From: Chroococcus sp. FPU101
GTDB lineage: Bacteria; Cyanobacteriota; Cyanobacteriia; Cyanobacteriales; Microcystaceae
NCBI RefSeq assembly: GCF_017312365.1
Contig: NZ_BLJI01000002.1
Location: 1 to 64,000 of the forward strand
DNA: 64,000 bases
Direction of reading: 5' to 3'
Shown here in pieces: positions 1 through 10,025 of this stretch (position 1 is its first letter; every line of letters starts with the position of its first letter). The notes beneath the pieces are model-generated. The model was not told the origin of the DNA, made no database searches, and saw nothing but the letters and a program-made list of their open reading frames with translations. Position numbers and translations under genes: made by a program.

Positions 1-2
1 AC

Positions 3-3000
3 AATTCGCAACTTGGTATCAGTCAATATTGTTTTGGTTGGGATTTAGGGATTGATCAATTATTTTTTCGCGACACCACCGCTTTATTGCCGAATTCCTA
101 TCCTGGCAGAATGGGCATTAATACAGCACTCAATTTCTTGCTGATGGGTTTGGCTTTATTAGCACTCTCTCGTAATACTCATCAGGGAAATTGGCTGGCG
201 CAGATTTTAAGTAGTGTAGCGGCAAGCATTTCGTTGATGGTATTCTTTGGTTATTTTTTTGAAGCTCATGTTCTTGCTCAATGGATAACCTATACAACTG
301 GTCAAGCTCTATCCACAGCAATTACTTTTCTAGTGCTGTATCAAGGAATTTTATGCCTACGACCAGAACAAGCACTCATGCGAGAGATCAGTTGTTTTTC
401 TATTGGTGGGCTAATGGCTCGTCGGCTTTGGTTTTGGCTTTTTGTTTTTCCAGTCTGCCTTAATTGGTTTGTGCTTAAAGGTTATCATCTTGGAAAATAC
501 GACATTAATTTTGCTTATGCCGTTCATTCAATACTAAGTACAATTGTATGTGCTTGTCTGCTGTGGTGGAGTGCGCGTTTATTAAATCAGATTGATCACT
601 ATTATCAAAATTCGATTAATGCTCTTGTAGCAAGTGAACAAAAGCTACAGTTAGCTCTAGAAGCTGCTCATTTAGGGATCTGGGAATGGAACGTCATAAC
701 AGACGAAATCATTTGGTCATCGCAATGCGAGGCTTTATTTGGCTTACAGTCTGGGGATTTTTTAGGGACTTATAAGGCTTTTACTCGCTTTGTTCATCCA
801 GATGACCTAGCTCCTCTAAAACGATCGCTGAAAATGGCGATGCTGAGTCATAGTAGCTGGGAAATGGACTATCGCTCCATTCATCACGATGGCAGCCTGC
901 ACTGGCTCACCTCAATGGGAAAATTTCAATATAATCAAGCAGGACAGGCGGTACAAATGCTTGGGGTCGTTAGAGATACCACCCATCGCAAACACACCGA
1001 AGAAGCACTTAAAAAACTCAATGAAACTTTAGAAAGCCAGGTTGCCGAACGGACAGAGGCTTTAATTCAAATCAATACTCAACTCAAACAACAATTATCA
1101 GAACGGCAACAAATCGAAAAAGCTTTACGAGCCAGTGAAGAACGGTGGCAACTTTCCTTACAAGGCAATCAAGATGGAATTTGGGATTGGAATGTACAGA
1201 CCAATGAAATCTTTTATTCTTCCCAGTGTAAAGAAATGCTAGGCTATAGCGATCATGAACATGGGAATTTCGCACAAAATCGGCTCGATTTATTACATCC
1301 CGAAGACCGAGACTGGGTAGTACAAGCGGTTCAAGACCACTTAGCCAAAAAAACACCCTTTTATCGCTCAGAACATCGTGTGCGCTGTAAAGATGGTAGC
1401 TACAAATGGATATTAGATCGCGGACAAGCACTTTGGAATGATGACGGAAACGCAATACGCATGGTCGGTTCTCATACTGATACGACCGTTCGCCGACAAA
1501 TGGAGGAAGCTTTACGAACCAGTGAAGAATGCTTTCGCAGTGCTTTTGATTACGCAGCGATCGGTATGGCTTTAGTCGCTCTTGACGGCGGTTGGCTTAA
1601 AGTGAACCAATCCTTATGTGAAATGCTCGGCTATTCTGTATCTGAGTTGTTAGCAATTAATTTTCAAGCCATTACTCATCCCGATGACTTAGAAACGGAT
1701 TTAAGATTTGTTCACCAACTTCTGAACGATGAGATTCGTTTTTATCAAATGGAAAAACGCTATTTTTCAAAAAAAGGTGAGATTATCTGGGTGATTCTTA
1801 GCGTTTCTCTGGTTCGCAACCAGGAAGGACAACCACAGTATTTTATCTCTCAAATTCAAAATATTACCGCCCGTAAACAGTATGAACGGGAACTAGCCAA
1901 GAAGACGGCCGAAATGGCTGCTATTTTTCGAGCGATTCCCGATACAATTGTTTTCGCTGATGAGAATCGTTGTATTCGTCAAGTTAATCCCGCTTTTACT
2001 CGATTGTTTGGCTATAGTTCTGAAGAAGTTTTAGGAAAAACTACTGAATTTCTCTATTCTCAGCCAGAGGATTATCTTCAACAAGGAAAAAACCGCTATA
2101 ATCGCAACGCTCAAGAACAATGGCAACCTTATGAAATTTCCTACCAACACAAAAATGGTCAAATTTTGTTTACTGAAACGGTTAGTGCTGTAGTAAAAGA
2201 TAGAACGGATACCCTGATTGGTTTTATTGGCATTGTCCGCGATATTAGTGAGCGTAAACAATTGGAGAAAACGCTACAAAAAAACCTGACGCTGCAACAG
2301 GCAATTCTGGATGGTGCTAACTACTCTATTATTTCTACCACTGTCGAGGGGACGATTCTCATCTTTAATTCAACAGCTGAAAGATGGTTAGGATATCAAG
2401 CTGATGAAGTAATCGGAAAAACTACACCTGTCATCATACATGATCGCAATGAAATCATACGGCGATCGCAAGTCTTATCGGCTCAAATGGGATTTTTAAT
2501 TGAGCCAGGATTTGATGTTTTTGTGACCAAAGCTTGTTTAGGGGAAATAGATGAGAATGAATGGACTTACATCCGCAAAGATGGCAGCTATTTTCCAGTA
2601 CACTTGTCAGTTACAGCTTTGCACGACGAAGAAGGCAATATTACAGGGTTTCTCGGCATTGGTAGCGATATTACTGCAAGAAAAGCATCAGAAGAAGCAT
2701 TACGCCAGAGTGAAGCAAAGCTACGCAGCTTTTTTGATAGCAATTCGATGATGATGGGTGTTGTAGAATTGTATGACCATGATATCAAACATATTTCAGA
2801 CAATGTGGCAACGGCTCAATTTTTTGGAAAAACTCAAGCTGATCTGCAAAATCAATTTGCGAGTGTCTTAGGAGTAACACGCACTCATATCGATTTTTGG
2901 CTTAGTTATTATCGAGAAGCACACCGCACTCAAACCCCTGTTAGATTTGAGTATTTACATGAGTCCCCCAATGTTCAAAAGTGGCTATCGGTTACAGTTT

Positions 3001-4514
3001 GTGCGATCCCCACTACCTTAATTAATCGCCCTTTAAGATGTTCCTATATTGTTGAAGATATTAGTCATCGTAAACAAGCCCAGTTGGAACTTCAACTAGC
3101 AAAAGAAAAAGCCGAAGCTGCTAACCAAGCTAAAACGGTTTTTCTTGCGAATATGAGTCATGAACTTCGTACCCCTCTTAACGCCATTTTAGGTTTTACT
3201 CAATTGATGAGTCGTGAGCATTCCCTAGAAGATTCTTTCCGAGAACGTTTAGCAATTGTTGATCACAGTGGTGAACATTTGCTAGCCTTAATTGACGATA
3301 TTTTAAATTTAGCCAAAATTGAAAGTGGTCAAATCGAATTAAATAAAATTACTTGTGGTTTAGAATCTTTTCTCCTAACACTTGAGCAAACTTATCAATT
3401 TAAAGCTCAATCTAAAGGACTAAATCTTTTTTTAGAATGTTCTTATAATCTACCTAAAATTATACAGCTTGATGAAAAAAAAATACGTCAAGTTTTAATT
3501 AACCTACTCGATAATTCGATTAAATTTACACATCAAGGTCATGTCATTTTACGAGCCAAATATGAGGAAACCGATGCAACTTCAGGTAGTTTAGGCTTAG
3601 AAGTTGAAGATACAGGAGTAGGAATTGCGCCTCAAGAGATCGAGCATTTATTTAAAGTTTTCGTACAAGCGGATGCAGGAAAAAGGTTAAATCAAGGGTC
3701 AGGTTTAGGTTTAGCCATCTCCCAAAGCTTAATACAACTCATGGGAGGGAACATTGAGGTTCATAGCACTTTAGGTCAAGGCAGTGTTTTTTCTTTTAAA
3801 ATTCCTGTCAATACTGTGATTTCAGGTTCTTCTTTAGCACTGTTACACTCAAATCAACGGGTAATTAGACTAGCTCCAGATCAACCGACCTATCGTATTC
3901 TAATCGTTGAAGATATTTGGGAAAATCGCCGTTTATTGGTTGAGCTACTAACTTCTATCGGTTTTGAGGTCAAAGAAGCAATCAATGGTGTTGAAGCGAT
4001 CGCGGTATGGGAAAGTTGGTCACCTCATCTGATTTGGATGGATTTGCGAATGCCTGTCATGGATGGTTTAGAAGCCACTAAACAGATTAAAGCTCAATCT
4101 AATCAACCATCAACTGTGATTATTGCGCTGACGGCTAGTGTTTTCTCCTCTGAACGCGAGAACATTCTAGATGCAGGATGTGATGATTTTATTGCCAAGC
4201 CATTTGACACAACTCTGATTTTTGTGAAAATGGCTCAACATTTGGGAGTGCAGTATCTCTATGAAACAGTATCACTACCTTTAAAAAGGTTTCCAGACCC
4301 TAGTCTGATTTCAGAAGCCTTAGCGTTAATGTCTCTTGAATGGTTAACCCAAGTCCATCAAGCTGCTTATTGCTTAGATGCTGAAGTGATCAATGAGTTG
4401 ATTAAGCAAATTCCAGAATCTGAGCTAAATTTGGCAGAGGTATTAACCGATCTAGTTAATCAGTTTGAGTTTGATCGAATTATGGAATTAACTTCTCTTA
4501 AATTGTCAAGTTAA
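3..4514 (+). CDS. Multi-PAS hybrid sensor histidine kinase (5' end outside window)
   Basis: The reading frame is already open at base 3, so the true start lies to the left; a TTG at 87 is only the first permitted start inside the window. The N-terminal part is hydrophobic with several membrane segments. It is followed by about six PAS/PAC units (for example GIWEWN near 680, GIWDWN near 1180, with HPDD/HPED motifs), a coiled coil near 1020-1120, a HisKA H-box (SHELRTPLN near 3155), the ATPase N, G1 and G2 boxes (NLLDNSIKF, DTGVGI, GSGLGLAI), and a receiver domain (phospho-acceptor in WMDLRMPVMDG near 4040, KPF near 4200). Family knowledge: such proteins autophosphorylate on the H-box His and pass phosphate to the receiver Asp. 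The signal is unknown. No output gene is adjacent, so the partner cannot be named. Confidence 0.93.
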   Translation, partial: NSQLGISQYCFGWDLGIDQLFFRDTTALLPNSYPGRMGINTALNFLLMGLALLALSRNTHQGNWLAQILSSVAASISLMVFFGYFFEAHVLAQWITYTTGQALSTAITFLVLYQGILCLRPEQALMREISCFSIGGLMARRLWFWLFVFPVCLNWFVLKGYHLGKYDINFAYAVHSILSTIVCACLLWWSARLLNQIDHYYQNSINALVASEQKLQLALEAAHLGIWEWNVITDEIIWSSQCEALFGLQSGDFLGTYKAFTRFVHPDDLAPLKRSLKMAMLSHSSWEMDYRSIHHDGSLHWLTSMGKFQYNQAGQAVQMLGVVRDTTHRKHTEEALKKLNETLESQVAERTEALIQINTQLKQQLSERQQIEKALRASEERWQLSLQGNQDGIWDWNVQTNEIFYSSQCKEMLGYSDHEHGNFAQNRLDLLHPEDRDWVVQAVQDHLAKKTPFYRSEHRVRCKDGSYKWILDRGQALWNDDGNAIRMVGSHTDTTVRRQMEEALRTSEECFRSAFDYAAIGMALVALDGGWLKVNQSLCEMLGYSVSELLAINFQAITHPDDLETDLRFVHQLLNDEIRFYQMEKRYFSKKGEIIWVILSVSLVRNQEGQPQYFISQIQNITARKQYERELAKKTAEMAAIFRAIPDTIVFADENRCIRQVNPAFTRLFGYSSEEVLGKTTEFLYSQPEDYLQQGKNRYNRNAQEQWQPYEISYQHKNGQILFTETVSAVVKDRTDTLIGFIGIVRDISERKQLEKTLQKNLTLQQAILDGANYSIISTTVEGTILIFNSTAERWLGYQADEVIGKTTPVIIHDRNEIIRRSQVLSAQMGFLIEPGFDVFVTKACLGEIDENEWTYIRKDGSYFPVHLSVTALHDEEGNITGFLGIGSDITARKASEEALRQSEAKLRSFFDSNSMMMGVVELYDHDIKHISDNVATAQFFGKTQADLQNQFASVLGVTRTHIDFWLSYYREAHRTQTPVRFEYLHESPNVQKWLSVTVCAIPTTLINRPLRCSYIVEDISHRKQAQLELQLAKEKAEAANQAKTVFLANMSHELRTPLNAILGFTQLMSREHSLEDSFRERLAIVDHSGEHLLALIDDILNLAKIESGQIELNKITCGLESFLLTLEQTYQFKAQSKGLNLFLECSYNLPKIIQLDEKKIRQVLINLLDNSIKFTHQGHVILRAKYEETDATSGSLGLEVEDTGVGIAPQEIEHLFKVFVQADAGKRLNQGSGLGLAISQSLIQLMGGNIEVHSTLGQGSVFSFKIPVNTVISGSSLALLHSNQRVIRLAPDQPTYRILIVEDIWENRRLLVELLTSIGFEVKEAINGVEAIAVWESWSPHLIWMDLRMPVMDGLEATKQIKAQSNQPSTVIIALTASVFSSERENILDAGCDDFIAKPFDTTLIFVKMAQHLGVQYLYETVSLPLKRFPDPSLISEALALMSLEWLTQVHQAAYCLDAEVINELIKQIPESELNLAEVLTDLVNQFEFDRIMELTSLKLSS

Positions 4515-4564
4515 TGAAAAAGTGAACAATTGTATTAGTTAAATTTCCCAACAATATAATTGAG

Positions 4565-5803
4565 CTACTGAGCTATAGATAAATCCAAATCTTGAAGGAC
4601 GGCTTCAAGTGCGATCGCGATATGTGTCCAATGAGTACCGCCCTGACAAAAAACAATGTAGGGTTCTCGAAGGGGGCCATCGGCGGAGAATTCGGAGGTA
4701 CTACCATCGATAAATGTCCCTCCAGCCATCACTAAATCACTCTCATAGCCTGGCATGGCTGCGGGTACGGGGTCGAGATAAGACCCGATGGGTGAATGGC
4801 GTTGAATCGCTTTACAGAAGGCAATCAGCTTATCGGGTGAACCGAGTTGAATCCCTTGAATGACATCGCGTCGCGGGGCTAACGGAAGGGGATTTACAGG
4901 ATATCCTAATTGCTCAAAGACATAAGCGATTAAATGACTCCCTTTAATTGCTTCTCCCACCATTTGCGGCGCGAGAAATAACCCTTGGAATAAAAGACGG
5001 TTTTGATCAAAGGTTGCTCCCCCCTCTCGTCCAATTCCAGGGGAGGTTAAACGACAAGCAGCAGCTTCAACCAGTTCCGCTTTTCCTGCGACATATCCCC
5101 CCGCAGTAACGATCGTACCGCCTGGATTTTTAATGAGTGATCCTGCCATCAAATCAACCCCAACGGCTGTAGGTTCTCTAGTTTCGATAAATTCACCGTA
5201 ACAATTATCGACAAAACAAACCGTATCGGGGTTTTGCTGTTTAATCAAATAAACAATTTTTTCGATTTCATCAATTGATAAACTTTGTCGCCACGAATAG
5301 CCGCAGGAACGCTGGATTAAAGCTAAACGGGTATGGGGTTTAATGGCGGTTTGTAAGGCTGTCCAATCAATCGTACCTTGGGGAGTTAGTTCGAGTTGAC
5401 GGTAACTAATTCCAAAGTCTGCGAGTGAACCAAGTCCTGTGCCTCTAATTCCGATCACTTCTTCGAGGGTATCATAGGGCGCACCCGCTACGGCTAACAT
5501 CTCATCACCTGGACGCAAAACGCCATATAAAGCGCAAGCGATCGCATGAGTTCCTGAAACAAATTGTACCCGAACGGCTGCAGATTCGGCTCCCATAATT
5601 TCGGCGAATACTTGATCTAAAGTTTCGCGTCCTAAATCATCATGACCATAACCACTAACACTCGAAAAATGATGGACACCGATGCGATGATTTTGATAAG
5701 CTTGAAGAATTTTTTTAAGATTTTGCTTGACCTTAGCGTCAATATCGGAAAAAATCGGTAATAGTGTTGTTTCTGCTGCTTCTAGTAGGTTTGAACTAAT
5801 CAT
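4565..5803 (-). CDS. Methionine gamma-lyase family PLP protein (aluminium-resistance type)
   Basis: The 412-residue protein has the cystathionine/methionine gamma-lyase-like PLP fold of the 'aluminum resistance protein' family. Visible landmarks are the N-terminal HHFSSVSGYGHDDLGR stretch typical of this family, QFVSGTHAIA (cofactor phosphate region), VDNCYGEF (Asp that contacts the pyridine nitrogen), and SLIKNPGG with the likely Schiff-base Lys near residue 235. The family is cytosolic and homotetramer-like. Real substrates are poorly known; C-S lyase activity is inferred from the fold, and the 'aluminium resistance' name is historical. It converges on the histidine kinase gene and stands alone transcriptionally. 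The start is an ATG followed by SSNLLEAAE, matching family length. Confidence 0.88.
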   Translation of the reverse strand: MISSNLLEAAETTLLPIFSDIDAKVKQNLKKILQAYQNHRIGVHHFSSVSGYGHDDLGRETLDQVFAEIMGAESAAVRVQFVSGTHAIACALYGVLRPGDEMLAVAGAPYDTLEEVIGIRGTGLGSLADFGISYRQLELTPQGTIDWTALQTAIKPHTRLALIQRSCGYSWRQSLSIDEIEKIVYLIKQQNPDTVCFVDNCYGEFIETREPTAVGVDLMAGSLIKNPGGTIVTAGGYVAGKAELVEAAACRLTSPGIGREGGATFDQNRLLFQGLFLAPQMVGEAIKGSHLIAYVFEQLGYPVNPLPLAPRRDVIQGIQLGSPDKLIAFCKAIQRHSPIGSYLDPVPAAMPGYESDLVMAGGTFIDGSTSEFSADGPLREPYIVFCQGGTHWTHIAIALEAVLQDLDLSIAQ

Positions 5804-5987
5804 TGATCAATCTAATTTAACTTTTTTTCTTTAAATCCAACTTTCGAGTGATTTAAAACGACCTTTTTTATGGGGTTCGTTTTGGTAGGGGAAACCGATC
5901 CTTTAGATGAAAACATTCTGAATCTAAATGATGCTAATGTTTAATCTAATGAGTAATTATTTACCTTATCTAAAAATTGTAAATTGT

Positions 5988-6006
5988 GTTGTGTTGCTTA
6001 CACAAC
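5988..6006 (+). repeat. 7-bp inverted repeat in the desC leader
   Basis: GTTGTGT and ACACAAC, separated by TGCTT, form a perfect short hairpin 34 bases before the desC start codon. It could be a leader hairpin or a small operator. Nothing in the sequence decides between these, and a chance palindrome is possible. Confidence 0.3.
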
Positions 6007-6039
6007 CTTATCAAACTTAGTTCCTATTCAGGTTGCTAC

Positions 6040-6861
6040 ATGACTGTTGCTAAATCAAAAAATTACCCTTTAGACTGGAACATTATTTCTTACATGGCGT
6101 TTGTCCACTCAGTGGCCTTACTGGCTTTCTTGCCTGCTTTTTTTAGCTGGAAAGCTGTTGGAGTAATGTTTTTCTTTTATTGGGTTACTGCGTGTCTTGG
6201 AATTACAATCGGATTTCACCGTATGGGCGCTCACCGTAGTTTTCAAGCACCAAAATGGTTAGAATACTTTTTTATACTTTGTGGAAGTCTAGCCTGTCAA
6301 GGTGGCCCACTAGATTGGATTGGTTTACATCGTATTCATCATAAACATTCAGATACTGAAAATGACCCACATGATTCTAATGAAGGTTTCTGGTGGAGTC
6401 ATTTCGGTTGGATGATGTATCACCTTCCCGCTAATGATGATATTCCTCGCTACACCCAGGATATCGCCAACGATCCTTTTTATTTATTCTGTCAAAAATA
6501 TTTTGTACTGATTCAAGTTGCTTTAGGTTTATTACTCTTTGCTATTGGAGGATGGCCTTTTGTGATTTGGGGGATTTTTGTTCGCTTAGTGGTTGTTTTC
6601 CATGTCACTTGGTTTGTCAACAGCGCGACACACAAATTTGGTTACGTGAGTCATCAATCAGATGATAATTCTCGTAACTGTTGGTGGGTGGCATTACTTT
6701 CTTTTGGTGAAGGCTGGCATAATAACCATCATGCTTATCAATATTCCGCCCGTCATGGATTACAGTGGTGGGAAATCGATGTAACTTGGATGATCATTCG
6801 TTCTTTACAAATGCTTGGTTTAGTAACAAACGTTAAGTTAGCCCCGACTATCAAAGAATAA
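6040..6861 (+). CDS. desC: Acyl-lipid/acyl-CoA delta-9 desaturase
   Basis: This 273-residue membrane di-iron desaturase introduces the first double bond (delta-9) into fatty acids of membrane lipids in cyanobacteria, probably with ferredoxin as electron donor. All three histidine boxes are present: HRMGAH, HRIHH and HNNHH. They sit between hydrophobic segments in the usual order. I chose the ATG at 6040 because the protein then begins MTVAKSKNYPLDW, like family members; the frame upstream to 5986 adds only an unlikely Cys-rich extension. A terminator-like hairpin follows. Cold or membrane-fluidity regulation is common for desaturase genes, but no known element is recognisable in the leader beyond a short inverted repeat. 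Confidence 0.93.
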   Translation: MTVAKSKNYPLDWNIISYMAFVHSVALLAFLPAFFSWKAVGVMFFFYWVTACLGITIGFHRMGAHRSFQAPKWLEYFFILCGSLACQGGPLDWIGLHRIHHKHSDTENDPHDSNEGFWWSHFGWMMYHLPANDDIPRYTQDIANDPFYLFCQKYFVLIQVALGLLLFAIGGWPFVIWGIFVRLVVVFHVTWFVNSATHKFGYVSHQSDDNSRNCWWVALLSFGEGWHNNHHAYQYSARHGLQWWEIDVTWMIIRSLQMLGLVTNVKLAPTIKE

Positions 6862-6888
6862 AGTTGACTTTAATATGTTATTTATTTA

Positions 6889-6912
6889 AGGCGCAATATA
6901 GCGTCTTTTTTT
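6889..6912 (+). terminator. Rho-independent terminator after desC
   Basis: AGGCGC and GCGTCT pair (one G-U) around the loop AATATA and are followed by a run of seven T. The hairpin lies 28 bases after the desC stop and overlaps the end of the convergent DUF4332 gene by two bases. Confidence 0.7.
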
Positions 6913-7318
6913 ATAACAATATTTTGGCTTCTTGTACCCACTTTTGTACTAAATCAACCGAAGGACATAAATCTTTTCTTTGTAAGTTAGCTACCTGTAA
7001 GCGTAGTATCTGACGATGAATACGATAAACGGGGGTTTGACTCAGTTGCAGTACAGAAGCAATTCCCGAATGTAATAATAACCCACAGTATTGAGAGCCA
7101 ACACTGGGAATACGGGCTAAATCGGCTAAAGCAATCCATTTATTCAGATATTGAGGATGAATTTGTAATTGACTAGCGAGAGATTGTTTTAATTGTGGAT
7201 TATGGGTTAAGAAAAGTAATTGTTGTGTTGTAGTAACTCCACAAGATTTTAGGTTGTCTTCTTGTTGTTGACTTAAACCAGGAAGTTGCTCAATTTTCCA
7301 ATAACAAGACTGTATCAT
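6911..7318 (-). CDS. DUF4332 helix-hairpin-helix-like protein
   Basis: The 135-residue protein has two helix-hairpin-helix-like segments (IEQLPGLSQQQEDNL and LARIPSVGSQYCGLLLHSGI), as in the DUF4332 family found in cyanobacteria and plastids. The LPGLS...L..CGV and IPSVG...L...GI patterns recall DNA- or RNA-binding HhH repeats, but no function has been assigned to the family that I know of. It lies 30 bases downstream of cofG on the same strand and may be its cotranscribed neighbour. Its 3' end meets desC tail to tail. Confidence 0.8.
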   Translation of the reverse strand: MIQSCYWKIEQLPGLSQQQEDNLKSCGVTTTQQLLFLTHNPQLKQSLASQLQIHPQYLNKWIALADLARIPSVGSQYCGLLLHSGIASVLQLSQTPVYRIHRQILRLQVANLQRKDLCPSVDLVQKWVQEAKILL

Positions 7319-7348
7319 GACCGTTATTAGATAGATTATTTCTCAACT

Positions 7349-8287
7349 CTAGCTAATTGGAAGAATTTTAGATAGCGAGATAGATAGCCAATCATGATAC
7401 TGAGGATAGACGGGAAGACGGGGGACTAATTGCCATCCCGCAGACTCTAGAAGTTTAATCAGGGTTTGATGGGGTAAATGGGGATAGTCGGGGTTAACTT
7501 CGTCTTTGGGATTAATTCCCCCTAAATCAGTTGCCCCTGCTTCTAAACATAAGAGTAAAATATCTGGAGAGGAAATTAAATTCGGTGGAATTTGAATCGC
7601 AATACTTTCTGGTAAGATTTCTCTGGCTTTAGCAACAAGATCAGGAAATTGATTAAGATTAAATTCAGATTCAGTCAAACTTTGCTGACTTCCGACACAA
7701 TGGGGCTGTAGAATAACTTCTTGGATATGTCCCCAACGGGAATGAGTATCAGTAATTGCTTCTAGAGTATCCCACCAATCGGATTGAGTTTCACCAATTC
7801 CTAAAAGTAAACCTGTAGTGAAAGGAATTTTTAACTGACCTGCCCATTCTAACTGTTGTAATCGCACTTCTGGGACTTTTGAAGGTGCATGACGATGAAC
7901 GGTTGTCAGTAATTTCGGGGTAATTTGTTCTAGCATCAAACCCATCGATACATTTACTTGTTTTAATTGTGCCATTTCGCTGTAACTGAGTGGCCCTGCG
8001 TTGGTATGGGGTAAAAATCCCATCGCTAAAATTAATTCACACAAATCATAAATTCTTTGAAACCAAGCGTTTCTCTGGGGTGAATGGGGATGAACTTCAC
8101 CGCTTAAAACTAAAATTTCTAAAACGTTCTGTGATTGAAGTGAGTTTAAGATTTCTTGTGCTTGTGTTAAAGATAACCCCGCTTCTTGACCGACATCAAC
8201 CCGAAAATTACAGTAAGTACAACGATTAAAACATTCATAAGTCGGAACTAAAGTATAAGAAGGACTGTAAGTTACTGTTCTTGGCAT
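7349..8287 (-). CDS. cofG: 7,8-didemethyl-8-hydroxy-5-deazariboflavin synthase subunit 1
   Basis: This is a radical-SAM enzyme of 312 residues. With CofH it joins tyrosine and a ribityl-diaminouracil to make the deazaflavin Fo, the antenna chromophore of some cyanobacterial DNA photolyases and the precursor of F420. The [4Fe-4S] cluster motif CxxxCxxC is at residues 19-26 (ECFNRCTYC), right after VPTYE. LLLGIGET and NFRVDVG also fit CofG. The start is ATG with MPRTVTYSPSYTLVPTYEC, the usual N-terminus. No cofH is in the window. The DUF4926 gene ends 9 bases before it, so the two may share a transcript. Confidence 0.92.
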   Translation of the reverse strand: MPRTVTYSPSYTLVPTYECFNRCTYCNFRVDVGQEAGLSLTQAQEILNSLQSQNVLEILVLSGEVHPHSPQRNAWFQRIYDLCELILAMGFLPHTNAGPLSYSEMAQLKQVNVSMGLMLEQITPKLLTTVHRHAPSKVPEVRLQQLEWAGQLKIPFTTGLLLGIGETQSDWWDTLEAITDTHSRWGHIQEVILQPHCVGSQQSLTESEFNLNQFPDLVAKAREILPESIAIQIPPNLISSPDILLLCLEAGATDLGGINPKDEVNPDYPHLPHQTLIKLLESAGWQLVPRLPVYPQYHDWLSISLSKILPIS

Positions 8288-8296
8288 TTTTGAGAT

Positions 8297-8518
8297 TTAG
8301 GCTTCTAATGAAATAATAGCAGGTTCAATTTGAGATGCAGGAACAGCAATCACTGTAAATCCTTTACCCTGATGATCTAAAACTTCTAAAATATAACCGT
8401 CTTCTTGTCCTTCTGGCCTGGGACAATAATCTACAATAATTGCACTGGTTCCCTGAGCTATTTTATATTCAGGTAATGCAGTTTTTAATCTAACTTCGGA
8501 AAACATTTCAAATTTCAT
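8297..8518 (-). CDS. DUF4926 small protein
   Basis: The 73-residue protein has the DUF4926 pattern: VRLKTALPEYKIAQGT at the front, a G-x-A-x-I-V-D-Y strand, then GYILEVLD and a terminal VAVPASQIEP-like strand. It resembles a small beta-barrel (SH3/KOW-like). Its function is unknown. It lies 23 bases after the DUF6883 gene, and such small pairs often travel together in cyanobacteria. A toxin-antitoxin or immunity role is possible but is only inferred from the pairing and size. Confidence 0.75.
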   Translation of the reverse strand: MKFEMFSEVRLKTALPEYKIAQGTSAIIVDYCPRPEGQEDGYILEVLDHQGKGFTVIAVPASQIEPAIISLEA

Positions 8519-8541
8519 CTTATCTTTCTTTAATCAGGTAA

Positions 8542-8850
8542 TCAAGTGATAAATCGTGTTTCATTACTTAGTGAATCTACAATCCAATAACTTGCTACTC
8601 TTAGCCTAACTCCATTCAATCCTACTAAAACTCCTTTGATTTCATAAATATTACCGAAAGATGTTACTTTGTCTAAAGTGGCTTCGTTAACCAGTAATTT
8701 TTTTAAATCTTGTTTTAACTGTTGCCAGTTTTCTAGGGTATATCCTGCTTGTGCTAAAAAACCTGATTTATCGTCTTTTGGTAGTTTCTTTAGGAGATAT
8801 TTGGTTACTTTGGCTTCTGGTACGGTTGCATTAGGAGATAAATAAGGCAT
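8542..8850 (-). CDS. DUF6883 small protein
   Basis: The 102-residue protein contains KVTKYLL, a GFLAQAGYTLENWQQLKQDLKKLL helix pair, and a C-terminal sheet ending VASYWIVD, as in the DUF6883 family. Some relatives sit at the C-terminus of polymorphic toxins or beside small DUF4926-type partners, so a role in a two-gene accessory module is possible. No catalytic residues can be named. Starting at ATG 8850 it is the first gene of a possible minus-strand run (DUF6883, DUF4926, cofG, DUF4332), divergent from pheS. Confidence 0.72.
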   Translation of the reverse strand: MPYLSPNATVPEAKVTKYLLKKLPKDDKSGFLAQAGYTLENWQQLKQDLKKLLVNEATLDKVTSFGNIYEIKGVLVGLNGVRLRVASYWIVDSLSNETRFIT

Positions 8851-8997
8851 TTACTTTCCAAATCTAGCAATTGATCAGGATAAGTATTAAAACTTATTTT
8901 GGGCTTTTGCAACAGAACTTTTTTTGATTTGGGTTAACTTCCGCTTTTTTTGTAAACTAGATAGAGTAGCTATTCACATGATCGTAACTCTTATTAC

Positions 8998-10002
8998 ATG
9001 ACCATTTCCCTGAGCCAGATTGAAACAGAACTGCAAACTTTACAACAAGAGGCTAAGGCTGCGATCGCACAAACTGCCTCATTAGACATCTTAGAACAGC
9101 TACGGGTGAATTATTTGGGAAAAAAAGGCAAACTTTCCTTAATTTTACGGGGAATGGGTCAGCTAAGTGCAGAAGATCGCCCGCGCATCGGTTCGAGTGC
9201 CAATGAAGTTAAAGAAGCCTTACAAACTCAACTCGACCAACAGTATCAAGTTCTCCAAACCGCCCAAATTCAAGCCAAATTAGCTTCAGAAACCCTAGAT
9301 GTCACGCTTCCTGGGGTCAGTCGTCCTTTAGGTCGCTTACATCCTCTGAATAGCACCGTCGATAAAATGCTTGACATTTTCGTCGGTTTAGGATATGCAA
9401 TCGCTACAGGGCCACAAGTCGAGACAGATTATTATAACTTTGAAGCTTTAAATATTCCTGCTGACCATCCGGCGCGGGATATGCAAGATACATTTTTCCT
9501 TAGCGATGGCAGACTGTTGAGGACTCATACCTCACCTGTGCAAATTCGCTATATGGAAACCCACACCCCACCCATTCGGATCGTAGCACCAGGCCGTGTT
9601 TATCGTCGTGATACAGTAGATGCAACACATTCAGCAGTGTTTCATCAAGTGGAATTACTCGCAATTGACCAAAACTTGACGTTTACCGATCTTAAAGGAA
9701 CACTTAAAGAATTTTTGCGTCAAATGTTCGGCGCAGAATTACCCGTTAAATTTCGGGCTAGTTATTTTCCCTTTACAGAACCCTCAGCCGAGGTTGATGT
9801 CCTTTGGAAAGGAAAATGGTTAGAAGTCATGGGATGTGGCATGGTCGATCCTAATGTGATGAAAGCAGTAGGATATGATCCAGAAGTGTACACTGGTTTT
9901 GCGGCAGGTTTTGGCGTAGAACGGTTTGCCATGGTACTCCACCAAATTGATGATATTCGCCGTTGTTACAACAGTGATTTGAGATTTCTGCGACAATTTT
10001 AA
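8998..10002 (+). CDS. pheS: Phenylalanyl-tRNA synthetase alpha subunit
   Basis: This 334-residue protein is the catalytic alpha subunit of the alpha2-beta2 PheRS, which charges tRNA-Phe in the cytosol. An N-terminal coiled coil (residues 1-85, with [12 protein letters not shown]) binds tRNA. The class II core follows, with motif 2 ([13 protein letters not shown] near 200) and motif 3 (GFGVERFAM near 303). Length and start ([12 protein letters not shown]) are typical. The beta subunit gene pheT is not in the window, as is common in cyanobacteria. A small DUF4870 gene follows 23 bases later. Confidence 0.97.
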   Translation: MTISLSQIETELQTLQQEAKAAIAQTASLDILEQLRVNYLGKKGKLSLILRGMGQLSAEDRPRIGSSANEVKEALQTQLDQQYQVLQTAQIQAKLASETLDVTLPGVSRPLGRLHPLNSTVDKMLDIFVGLGYAIATGPQVETDYYNFEALNIPADHPARDMQDTFFLSDGRLLRTHTSPVQIRYMETHTPPIRIVAPGRVYRRDTVDATHSAVFHQVELLAIDQNLTFTDLKGTLKEFLRQMFGAELPVKFRASYFPFTEPSAEVDVLWKGKWLEVMGCGMVDPNVMKAVGYDPEVYTGFAAGFGVERFAMVLHQIDDIRRCYNSDLRFLRQF

Positions 10003-10025
10003 GTAAGGATTTAGGCTAGATTACT